Part shown: positions 48,945 to 59,429 of the stretch, piece after piece
Numbering within the stretch: position 1 is the stretch's first letter
Layout of the letters: every line of letters begins with the position of its first letter
Origin: Fagopyrum homotropicum
Taxonomy: Eukaryota; Streptophyta; Magnoliopsida; Caryophyllales; Polygonaceae
NCBI GenBank assembly: GCA_033239125.1
Contig: BSWB01000008.1
Coordinates: 4,308,001 to 4,372,000, forward strand
Direction of reading: 5' to 3'
DNA: 64,000 bases
Translations under genes and position numbers: made by a program
The notes under the pieces: model-generated
Seen by the model: the letters and a program-made list of their open reading frames with translations, nothing else
What the model was told of the DNA's origin: nothing
The model's database searches: none

Positions 48945-49487
48945 GCAAGTATTTTCCTCCCCACAAGACTGTTGAGATTAGGAAGAAGATTTCTCACTTT
49001 GACATGGAAGATGGATAAACTATCTATTCTACATTGGAAAGATTTAATGAGTTGCCACACTCATGCCCTTACCATGGATTCGAGAAGGGAGCACTTCTCG
49101 AATATTTTAATAGTGGATTGAATGACACCACTAAAAAATCTAATTGACACAACTAATTCCCATGAATTTAGAAGAATGAATGACGATGTTTGTGACTACC
49201 TTGTGACCGTTGTTGAACACTAAATATACGCCAAGAATTCAACAATACGCGAGGTGTCTATAATATCAAGGATGACGACATGATTGACAAGTTGGTTGAG
49301 AATGTACAGGCCCTAATGAAACTCGGTAATCATACTTTCTCAATTGCTAATTTAAATACTAATATTAATTGTCAATTTTGCAAGGGTAAATGTCATGAGA
49401 TAGAGGATTTTTTGGCCTTCAATGAACACATGATATTTTATGAGACCATGGAACAAGTCAACTATCTTGGAAATCAAAGAGACTATC
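48945..49487 (+). pseudogene. gag: Athila/Tat-type gag remnant, left part
   Basis: FPPHKTVEIRKKISHF, then RFNELPHSCPYHGFEKGALL and FNSGLND correspond to the retrotransposon gag domain. A Cys-rich CQFCKGKCHE segment and EQVNYLGN near 49370-49470 match the zinc-knuckle region and the following conserved NYLGN stretch of Athila gag proteins. Several stops and frame changes are present. E5 is inserted at 49488, and the remnant continues at 59140. Confidence 0.7.
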
Positions 49488-51619
49488 TGTAACACCCCGA
49501 ATCCGCGGGACCGGGATGCCACATTGGGCTAGGATCTCACAATGGATCCTGACCCTAGCCTAACAACAAGTTCACTGGACCTTACAACATGGCACTGACA
49601 GATATAAAACAAATACATAAAACCATATAAACTGTACAACCAAAGGTAAACAACAACATAGCCGAGTATAAAACGACATCCTCACACAGGAGGTAAACAA
49701 GACATCATATTCACGCAAGAGGGGAAACACAAACAACCCCAAAACCAATCACCTAATGTACGAGAGTCCTTGGCCTGTCACCCTACCAGATCACTCAACA
49801 GCGCCTTACCTGCAACATCTACAACACGGTATAAAACCGTTAGCTAACCATACATATATGAGGTAATGCATAAGCACAAGTACAATCATGAAAGATACAC
49901 ACATCAACATGCTATCACACATTTACCCATTTATTATCTTTATATAATAACCATTCACTCAAAAACCGTATATATATAGATAGATGAAAGTATGTGACAC
50001 GAGGACCGATACATCCCCGCCTCTGAGTGCAATGTCCAGCTGTACGAGTATCGGTCACACAATCCGTGTACCCTATGGGAGTGGATTGCGCCCTTCCTGT
50101 AAACCTATGTGGCCCGACAACAGAGAACCTCCCAGACTCCACGGCGGGATGAAAGGGAAAGGTTATCACAGCCACACAGTGGGGCAGTCAATAGAACATA
50201 GGTCGATAAAAACGACAACTCATGCTATCATAGCAAACATATAAAACACACACCACTCATGCAAACACCCAATATAGGGATGGTAGCTAAGTAAGTCCTA
50301 CGGACTTACCTCAACTTCGTACAATCATAACCACGATCAACCTCCAATCCTGAGAGGGACACTGCCTAATAACAAGGCATAAAGAGATATCAATACTCCT
50401 ATCAATCAAAAAGGTCACACCTAGACCCAAGGGATCCATAGGGATCATACTCAATCTCTAAGCCTCACAACCAACTAAACCACAATATCTCAACATAACT
50501 CACAATTCCTCAAATCTCAAGGTAGTATCTAATCGACATTCCTCAATCTCAATTCTAATCCTAATTTAATTAATTAACTTTTAATTAATTAATTAAATTT
50601 TGCAAGAATAAAGTTTTGCCCGCATGCAATTTCTAAACCCACCTATCATCATATTTCATCAAACAAACTACCCATAATCACCAGAATAATTTAACGACCA
50701 TAATGGAATTTCTAATTATCCATTTTGACAATCCTAAAGTCAAATTAGGTCAAATCGCAATACCAAAAACGAATAAATTCATAACTTATTCGTTACTAAT
50801 CCGATTTACGATATGAAAGAAGATTCGGAATCACAACGACGCAGGCTACGCATGGACACCATCAAATTCATTGGAATCTGAGCAACGGAACCTGCCTGGT
50901 GACATATATGCTCGACCAGCTCTTCATCTGCACGGAAATGCAGAAACTCGGTACCGATATGAAGAGAATGAAGAGAGGAATCTAGAAACTCAAACGGAAT
51001 TGAAATCGGATTAGAAATGGAGAGTAGATCTGAGTTTGAAGGTTGAGAGAAATCAGAGCTTTTACGAGAAAGTGTGAAAGGAAATGAATTAATAAAGGAT
51101 TTTCCGCTATTTATAGTAAAGACGATAATTATCCTTTAGCGAAGTCGATAATTATCCTTTGACCGATCCAAAGGCGGGTCGAACCTTCTTCTCCAAACTT
51201 CTCGAGATTGAAATATTAAATATAGAATATTGTAGGGATAATTATTCCACAACTGTCTCGGAAAACGTGTATTCCTAAGCCGTCTTTCTTAGCCGTTAAG
51301 AAACGAAATAGCGACTCTTTTGGCCGTTTTGTCTATCCATGTTATTTCATAATTGGGACATATCCGATGTCCTAATCACTTCTCTCAACTGCATTTTTAT
51401 TAGTTGGAGCTCTCAAATGCTCCAAATAACACCGGAGGGTAAAAAATAATTACCCGGAGAAAAAAGTAAAAATTTCCCCAAACGTCCAAAATTACGCTAG
51501 GAACATAACGGTGGGACTCATACTCATCACTTGCGAAATCTTCGCGAGTTATATGTCACTTACTTTCAACAATTAAGTTAATCAAAATTAATTAGAATTC
51601 GGAAATCCTAGCTATTACA
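49488..51619 (-). repeat. 3' LTR of E5
   Basis: The + strand starts tgtaacaccccgaatccgcg and ends ctagctattaca. A few percent divergent from the right copy by eye. No coding region. Confidence 0.92.
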
Positions 51620-51637
51620 TCACACACCCCTTAAAAA

Positions 51638-51656
51638 AAGTTTCGTCCCGAAACTT
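51638..51656 (-). promoter_or_regulatory. Hairpin before the polypurine tract of E5
   Basis: aagtttcgtcccgaaactt on +, the complement of the G1 hairpin. A purine run (aaggggtgtgtga on -, 51620-51632) leads into the LTR. Confidence 0.8.
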
Positions 51657-51712
51657 GAACAATTCCCAAATCCTCTCGGACCCATACGTCGAGGTATAAA
51701 CATTGTCTCTAT

Positions 51713-52269
51713 CGGAGGTATTACATCTCCGTTCAAAGGTATCACCATATAACAATCTATAACCTCAAAACATAAGTATGGAGGAATCATCAACTCCAAA
51801 AAACAGGATCATAACGCTATCCCAAAAGCATGGAGGTAAAACATCTCCAGCAGTCTAATCCTATCCCAAAGGTACAGAGGTAAAACATCTCTGGCAACTA
51901 TATCCTTAATCACACCGTGGAGGAAAACATCTCCAAGAACTATAATCACGATAACAACATGGAGGACATAAACCTCCAACTGGCTCACATCACAAGGGCA
52001 TGGAGGAAAAATATCTCCAGCTACCAATTCATCATCAAGGAGGAAACACATCTCCAAAACACAAATGACCGTATGGAGGAAGAACATCTCCAGAAATCTC
52101 TATACCTAAATCTCAAACATGGAGGTAATATCATCTCCAACTAAACCTAATCTCATTCTACAGCATGAAGGTAGAACCATCTCCGGCTGACCTATACACG
52201 ATGGTATGGAGGTAGAACTTCTCCAATGGTAAAATCATCGCTCGAGGGCTTGGAGATAAAACTTCTCCA
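51713..52269. repeat. Array of 13 spaced 19-bp palindromic repeats in E5
   Basis: Consensus tggaggtaaaacatctcca. Units begin at about 51713, 51779, 51831, 51875, 51918, 51960, 52001, 52038, 52074, 52120, 52166, 52207 and 52251, at steps of 36-66 bp. Spacers are unlike one another. Each unit can pair TGGAG with CTCCA. Unit 1 (cggag/ctccg) and unit 4 (cagag/ctctg) change both arms together. It lies between the end of pol and the polypurine tract. G1 has only about 200 bp there and no array. Confidence 0.9.
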
Positions 52270-52439
52270 ACCATAACATAACTCGCCCTAACATAACAAG
52301 ATCCACTAGGATCACCAATAATCTAGCACGGAAGAGAACATCACATATCACATAATTACATAATCACATCATCATATATCTCATAATATACAACTATGGC
52401 TTGCTCAGCAAGTCTACGGTGCAGCCTTCTCTGCATAAA

Positions 52440-53253
52440 CTTGGATTAGTTCCTATGGATACTATCCTCAGTCACTCTTGTGGCCTCGTCTTGGTCACTA
52501 TACTCTAATCATCAGAATGTTCTTCAAGCATAAACGTCTTATGCCTCATTCTAAGACTGCAACAAGATATTCAGCAAGCATGCAGTCTGCCTCGACCACT
52601 AAATCATCATGACTTACAGTGCATCTCGGATCTGGTATATACTCCCTTAGTTGAGACATGTGAACAACAGGGTGAATACCCTCTAACCTTGGAGGCAAAA
52701 CTACTATGTATACTGCCCTCCCAACTCTATCCAGTATCTAGAAAGGACCGACATATCGGGGACTCAACTTCCCCCCTTATGCCAAAATGTCTGACGCCTC
52801 GCGTCAGAGACACTCTCAGCCAAACATGAGATCCTTTTCTAAACTCTAGAGGTTGACACCTCTTGTCTACATACGACTTCTGGCAACTCTGTGCCGCCAA
52901 CATCCACTTCCTAAACAGCGCTACTCGAGCCATAGCATCCTGAATCTTCTCTGGTGCTATCCCACTAGTACTGCTAGACTCATCCCAGCGTAAAGGTGTA
53001 CGGCATCTACGCCCATACAGTGCCTCATAAGAGGCTAACCCAATAGATGCATGTCAGTTGTTGTTGTATGAGAACTCAACTATTGGGAGGTAATCTGACC
53101 ATCCTTGTCCCCAATCCAACACATCAGCTCACAACATATCCTCAAGGGTCTGGATGGTCCTCTCTGACTGATCATCGGTCTGGGGGTGAAACACAGTCGT
53201 GAAGTGTAGATTTGTCCCCAAAGAAGTCTGAATTTGTTGTCAAAATCTCGAGG
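52440..53253 (-). pseudogene. pol: Integrase remnant of E5 (catalytic core mostly deleted)
   Basis: On - the sequence enters integrase just before the PQTDGQSER region (about 53180), passes the NNNWHASIG and YEALYGRR regions (about 53060-53000), then LAAQSCQKSYVDKR and VWLRVSLTRGVRHFGI (52727-52933). It ends in a decayed chromodomain (about 52560-52440). The zinc finger and the first two catalytic Asp positions are missing, because RNase H is joined directly to the late core at 53244-53253. Several TAG/TGA stops are present. Confidence 0.8.
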
Positions 53254-54400
53254 TCAAAATCTTAGGTTAGCTCAAACCATCTACGCTGGCGGTTGTTCAA
53301 TTCCCACTGCGTAAAACTATACTTCAGACTCTTATGGTCTGTGAAGATCTGACATGTACAGGTAATGTCTCCAGATCTTCAAAGCATGAACTACCGTTGC
53401 TAACTCCAGATCATGAGTCGGGTAGTTCTCCCCATACGTCTACAACTGGTGCGACGCATATGCAATCACTCTGCCCTTCTACATCAAAACACATCCCAAA
53501 CCTAGCTTGGATGCATCACTGTAGACCATGAAATCATCAGAATCCTCTGGTTGTGCAAGATCAGGAGCAGAAGTCAAACGCCTCTTCAACTCCTCAAACT
53601 CTAGGCACACTGATCAGTTCACAAAAATCAAGTAGTCTTCTTCAGAAGACTCGTAAGTGGACGGTGATCACATAAAATCCTTCCACAAAGCGTCGGTAAT
53701 AATCGGCTAACCCGAGAAAGTTACGTACTTCCTTACTGTTCATCAATATCGTCCATGCTGCAACATACTCAATCTTTGCCGGATCAATCTTGATCCCACT
53801 GGAAGATACCATGTTGCCTAGAAAAGCAATCCTCAAACATCCAAAACTCGCACTTAGAGAGCTTGGCATACAACTCTATATCCCTCAAAATCTATAAAAC
53901 TATCCTCAAATGACCGGCATGCTCCTCTCTGCTACAAGAGTATACCAGAATGTAATCAATGAAGACTACCACAAACTGATCAAGGAAGTCGAGGAAGATA
54001 TTGTTCATCAACTCCATGGAGGTAGCGGGGCATTCGTCAGCCCGAATAGCATCACTACAAACTCGTAGTGTTCATAACAGGTACGAAATGCAATCCTATG
54101 CACATCCTGCTCTCCCCCCTTAACTGGTGATATCTTGAGCGCAAGGAAGTCCTGAAACACATAATCGCTTCTTGAAGCTGACACAACAAGTTGTCAACAC
54201 GACACAATGAATACACTAGGGCGAATGAAGCCCTTCTCTACCCATTCCTCAAGTTGTCTCTTCAGCTCTAACATCTCAATAAGCGCCATACGATATGGGG
54301 CCTTTGAAATCAATCTCATACGACATTTCAACTCAATATCACAGTCTACACTCCACTGAGGCAACAAACTAGACGGTTCAGTCACACGTCTCTAATCTCA
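53254..54400 (-). pseudogene. pol: Reverse transcriptase and RNase H remnant of E5
   Basis: 54194-54385 codes for the RT entry (ISKAPYRMALIEMLELKRQL, then EKGFIRPSV). About 53940-54080 holds the traces of the RT active-site region. 53642-53869 holds FLGNMVSSSGIKIDPAKIE and NFLGLADYYRRFVEGF, the RT connection to RNase H. 53290-53330 holds KSLKY and NNRQRRW of RNase H. Stops and small shifts break the frame throughout. Confidence 0.8.
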
Positions 54401-54921
54401 TAAACCACTGGAATATCTTCCAAGGCTGGACTCTCTTCCTCCATCATGGCATAACGTCAGAAGGTATCACATGCATGTGCTATAAACCTTGCTACCCGTA
54501 TGGCATTAATGACAAGCCCGTCTCTTCATAGGTCTTAACCTCGGAAGATCTCTATCTAATTTATCTTAGTAGAGACTATTACAGTCTTCCAATTGATATC
54601 TAACACAACATGATATATATCCGTCCCATCCATACACATAATGACCTCCTCATACACCTATGACATGACAAAGAAGTCTACAAGCAACACACAAGTCCCT
54701 ACATAAAGGGGACAATCACATATCTCGCGGGTACCTCAGACCCCTAACTAGTATCCCTATCAAGGAAGATCTACCATCTATTGTATCTAAAATCAATCTA
54801 TACATCCATCAAAAGCGAATAGTGCATAGCAACCATATCAAACAAAACTCCAATAGGTAAACCATTAACGAGAATGGTACCTATAACAGCTAACGCTAGC
54901 AGCTCCATTGTATATCATCAC

Positions 54922-55632
54922 TCAAACCTCAGACCTATGTTCCTCAGGTATCACTGGGGTCATCGTCATAGGCTCCACTTCTACACTTTCTACACCGGAA
55001 AGAGGAAGGTCTTGTTGAGAAGAAACACTACCTTGGTGACAGAAAGGGGCCAGATGGCCTAGTTCACCACAAGTGAAGCAAGTTATCGGTGCCAAGAGGC
55101 ACTCAGAGCGCACATGATCAGGATAGCCATAGTTGAAACATAATCGTCTCATTCTTGCAACCTGTGCAACTAAATGGTATCTCGATCTTCGTCGTCCACT
55201 TTTGATGATCTTACTCTAGGAGGGAACTTGTAGAGGCAGCGCCTTGTCCTGTCGACAAAACTTCGCTCTATGCCCTGCTTTACCACACATAAAGCATATT
55301 ATGGGCGTCTTTGGGCACACAGCTCCCCGGTGTTCAAACTTCTCGCAATTAAAACACTGTAGTTCCTTGCCAGTCGTCTTCAGGGCCAATGGACCGCTTG
55401 ATTGTCCTAATATCTAACTTGGTCCAACATTCATTATATTTGCTTCACCACTAACTAATTCAGTCCATTCCTTCTTCTCTAATCCGGAATCTTCAATTGG
55501 TCCCACAGATGTTGGTAAATCTGGTGTAGGTCTACCCGCTCTTACAGCCTCATATACTTGGCGCATAAATTCTTGAAACTCTAATCTACTCATGGAGACA
55601 TGATCAGCCTCTTCAAACTCGTTCTCTGTCAT
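54922..55632 (-). pseudogene. gag: gag of E5 with four zinc knuckles
   Basis: The N-terminal frame (55414-55632) has RLEFQEFMRQVYEAVRAG. One frame then carries two pairs of CCHC knuckles. Pair 1 at 55255-55356 is CFNCEKFEHRGAVC and CFMCGKAGHRAKFC. Pair 2 at 55039-55140 is CFNYGYPDHVRSEC (second Cys lost) and CFTCGELGHLAPFC. A basic spacer with one TAG separates them. G1 has a single pair. The central gag core domain between the N-terminal frame and the knuckles is very short, so a deletion there is likely. Confidence 0.75.
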
Positions 55633-55798
55633 AGGCGGAATAACAGCGGAAACTGGTCCCTAACTTTTCGCCACTAAAGGAAGAGGGGGTGTACCCCTAC
55701 CTCGTCCCGCTACAAATATTGCTCTAGTCTTAGCTATATGTAGGATATATGCACCTAATCTTATAAGGCTATATATATATATATATAGGGTGTGGTTC

Positions 55799-56061
55799 CC
55801 ATGAGAACACCCCTAACATGAGAACATGAGAACAATCGTACACCGTTGGATGGTGAGTATTAAGGGTTGAGATTTAGAGTAGATATCATAATTAATAATA
55901 ACTACGAATAATAATAATTAGGAATCCAACAATAACTACGAATAATCCACTCAACCAACAATAACTACGAATAATACATTAAACGATATGGCACCTTCGT
56001 AACAAAACTAATAATAATTACGAATCTGTTCTCATGTTCTCACGTTAGGGGGTGTTCTCAT
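55799..56061. mobile_element. MITE-like inverted repeat inside a TA/TC microsatellite
   Basis: Ends atgagaacacccctaacatg (55801) and the near-complement ending ggtgttctcat (56061) form about 33-bp inverted ends with a few mismatches. The short AT-rich core (55834-56027) repeats aataactacgaat. It is flanked by tatata on the left and a long (tc)n(ta)n tract on the right (56070-56160), consistent with insertion into a TA run. Confidence 0.7.
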
Positions 56062-56068
56062 AGGATCT

Positions 56069-56069
<1 letters not shown>

Positions 56070-56160
<91 letters not shown>
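56070..56160. repeat. TC/TA microsatellite
   Basis: About 28 bases of ctctct followed by about 60 bases of tatata, in the 5' untranslated leader of E5. Confidence 0.95.
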
Positions 56161-56374
56161 TATATAATACATCCACATAATCCATAATACACACACATAT
56201 ATATACATATCTACACTGCAGAGATCAATGGCAGAGGTGACGACTTCTCGTACATTCTATCCGAAAACCACACTTAAAAACCAAAAACGCTTTAAAACGT
56301 CAGACCCCTTTCGAGTTCTGTTTATTTTACCTATCAAACCTCATTGCAGGTAGCAAGTGTCATTGTTGTCAACC

Positions 56375-56388
56375 TGGCTCTTATACCA
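56375..56388 (-). other. Primer-binding site of E5 (mutated)
   Basis: Reads tggtataagagcca on -, an initiator-Met primer site with one transversion from the usual form, next to the LTR at 56393. Confidence 0.8.
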
Positions 56389-56392
56389 ACTC

Positions 56393-58525
56393 TGTAACAC
56401 CCCAAATCCGCGAGACTCGGGATGCCACATTGGGCTAGGATCTCACAATGGATCCTGATCCTAGCCTGACAACAAGTTCACTTGACCTTACAACATGACA
56501 CTGACAGATATAAAACAAATACATAAAACCGTATAAACTGTACAACCAAAGGTAAACAACAACATAGCCGAGTATAAAACGACATCCTCACACAGGAGGT
56601 AAACAAGACATCATATTCACGCAAGAGGGGAAACACAAACAACCCAAAAAGCAATCACCTAATGTACGAGAGTCCTCGGTCTGTCACCCTACCAGATCAC
56701 TCAGCATCGCCTAACCTCCAACATCTACAACACGGTATGAAACCGTTAGCTAACCATACATATATGAGGTAATGCATAAGCACAAGAACAATCATGAAAG
56801 ATACACACATCAACATGCTATCACACATTTACCCATGTATCATCTTTATATAATAACCATTCACTCAAAAACCGTATATATCTAGATAGATGAAAGTATG
56901 TGACACGAGGACCAATACATCCCCTCCTCTGAGTGCAATGTCCAGCTGTACGAGTATCGGTCACACAATCCGTGTACCCTGTGGGAGTGGATTGCGCCCT
57001 TCCTGTAAACCTGTCTGGCCCGACAACAGAGAACCTCCTAGACTCCACGGCGGGATGAAAGGGAAAGGTTATCACAACCACGCAGTGGGGCAGTCAATAG
57101 AACATAGGTCGATAAAAAGGACAACTCATGCTATCATAGCAAACATATAAAACACACACCACTCATGCAAACACCCAATATTGGGATGATAGCTAAGTAA
57201 GTCCTACGGACTTACCTCAACCTCGTACAATCATAACCACGATCAACCTCCAATCCTGAGAGGGACACTGCCTAATAACAAGGCATAAAGAGATATCAAT
57301 ACTCCTATCAATCAAAAAGGTCACACCTAGACCCGAGGGATCCATAAGGATCATACTCAATCTATAAGCCTCACAACCAACTAAACCTCAATATCTCAAG
57401 ATAACTCACAATTTCTCAAATCTCAAGGTAGTATCTAATCGACATTCCTCAATCTCAATTCTAATCCTAATTTAATTAATTAATCTTTAATTAATTAATT
57501 AAATTTCGCCAGAATAACGTTTTGCCCGCAGGCAATTTCTAAACCCACCTGTCATCATATTTCATCAAACAAACTACCCATAATCACCAGAATACTATAA
57601 CGACCATAATGGAATTTCTAATTATCCATTTTGACAAGCCTAAAGTCAAATTAGGCCAAATCGAAGTACGGAAAACAAATAAATTCATAACTTATTCGTT
57701 ACTAACCCGATTTACGATCTGAAAGAAGATTCGGAATCACAACGACGCAGGCTACGCATGGACAGCATCAAATTCATCGAAATTTGAGCGACGGAAACAG
57801 CCTGGTGACATATATGCTCGACCAGCTCTTCATCTGCTCGGAAATGCAGAAACTCGGTACCGATGTAAAGAGAATGAAGAGAGGAATTTAGAAACTCAAA
57901 CGGAATTGAAATTGGATTAGAAACGGAGAGTAGATCTGAGATTGAAGGTTGAGAGAAATCAGAGCTTTTACGAGGAAACGTGAAAGGAAATGAATTAATA
58001 AAGGATTTTCCGCTATTTATAGTGAAGACGATAATTATCCTTTAGCGAAGTCGATAATTATCCTTTGACCGATTCAAAGGTGGGTCGAACCTCCTTCTCC
58101 AAACTTCTCGAGATTGAAATATTAAATCTGGAATATTGTAGGGATAATTATTCCACAACTGCCTCGGAAAATGTGTATTCCTAAGCCGTCTTTCTTAGCC
58201 GTTAAGAAACAAAATAGGGACTCTTTTGGCCGTTTTGCCTCTCCATATTATTTCATATTTAGGACACATCCGATGTCCTGATCATTTCTCTCAACTGCAT
58301 TTTTATTAATTGGAGTTCCCAAATGCTCAAAATAACACCGGAGGGTAAAAAATAATTACCCGGGGAAAAAATTAAAAATTTCCCCAAACGTCCAAAATTA
58401 CGCTAGGAACATAACGGTGGGACTCATACTCATCACTTGAGAAATCTTCGCGAGTTATATGTCAATTACTATCAATGATTAAGTTAATCAACATTAATTA
58501 GAATTCGAAAATCCTAGCTATTGCA
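56393..58525 (-). repeat. 5' LTR of E5
   Basis: Starts tgtaacaccccaaatccgcg on +, ends ctagctattgca. Its last 40 bases and first flanking bases are repeated at 59096-59139. Confidence 0.9.
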
Positions 58526-59139
58526 CTAGAAAGACTTCCTCTTTGACAATTTCCTTCCTAGAAAGACTTCTTGTTGAGATAATATTTTTGTTAGAGGATA
58601 ATGGATAATGGAGAGCTGCTCCAAGATACTCCTCTCAGCCAATGAAGGACCACTTTTATAACAAGTTTTGCATGAGCTGGCCATGAGAGTCGTGGCACAG
58701 CTGTCACAAGAATCTGGCAAAATCCACGGGTGATTCCACGGCCGTGGAGTGTCAGGGAACCGTGATTTGCTCCAGAAACTTCGCTTTGGATCATTAAGCT
58801 GTGATTTGGTGCATGGCTCGTGTTGGCAAGGCTCCATGAGTCCTCCTTAGCCTTTAGCTTGTGTCCTAATGAGTCCGAGGGTGTGTCGTCTAGATGAACG
58901 ATCCTCAAACGTATCATTTTAGCTCCTAAATTTCCCGAAATACCTACAAAGCAACGCACAAGTCCGTGTAGACGTCTATCTCGACTAAGTACGTGAATTG
59001 AGTGCAAACGTCGTGAACTAGTCCTAAACCATGCATGAATGAGTGAGAAATCTATCTAAATGATTACCTAAAATTAAGTCATTAATCGTGTTATCAATCA
59101 ACATTAATTAGAATTCGAAAATCCTAGCTATTGCACTAG
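58486..59139 (-). mobile_element. Athila-like LTR fragment bracketed by a 44-bp direct duplication
   Basis: 58530-59095 ends on + in gtgttatca, like the T1 LTRs, and shares the stretch around cccgaaatacctacaaa and cgtgaacta. It corresponds to roughly the last third of a T-family LTR. Its palindrome is tccacggccgtgga (58735-58748), different from T1, T2 and T3. The 44 bases 58486-58529 and 59096-59139 are identical, far longer than the 5 bp made by an LTR-element insertion. Confidence 0.8.
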
Positions 59140-59429
59140 CAAAGAGAGAATGCCTACACAAGACCCCCTTTCCACAAAGGAATATCCCACAATTCTAACG
59201 GAGAAATTTCACGCTCAGAGATCCCATCCTCTATCAAGCACAAACTCCCGCATAATCCACACAAGATAAACTTCTAGAGAAGATCGCCAACGGACAACAA
59301 GCACTGACAAGATCGATGAGAGACATTAGAAACTCGATCATGAGTTTTGAGGAAAGATTTAGTAGGATGAAAACCATTTTTGATGTGATTGTCAAGATCC
59401 ATAACATACAAGAAAATCAAGTTTTCAAA
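59140..59429 (+). pseudogene. gag: Athila-type gag remnant, right part
   Basis: Continuation of the gag at 48945-49487 after E5. KIANGQQALTRSMRDIRNSI and FEERFSRM resemble the helical C-terminal region of Athila gag that follows the zinc knuckle. Broken by stops. T3 follows directly. Confidence 0.6.

Larger units (their letters stand above)
49488..59135 (-). mobile_element. Ty3/gypsy chromovirus E5, interrupted near its right end
   Basis: LTRs are 49488-51619 (2,132 bp) and 56393-58525 (2,133 bp), with the end repeated at 59135. Primer site 56375-56388 and hairpin plus polypurine tract 51620-51656, both on -. Left flank ctatc and right flank ctagc (59136-59140) agree at four of five bases. 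It is inserted in the Athila-type gag remnant. Coding order on - is gag, RT, RNase H, integrase tail, with stops and a deletion. The 3' untranslated region carries a spaced palindromic array. Confidence 0.9.

Noticed and set aside
49915..50244. Paired 86-codon ORFs on both strands (also 56821-57150)
   Set aside because: Mirror frames in the E5 LTR, repeated in the second LTR; no coding signature.
51713..52269. True CRISPR array
   Set aside because: Plant retrotransposon context, repeats vary from unit to unit, and no cas genes; kept as a palindromic repeat array.
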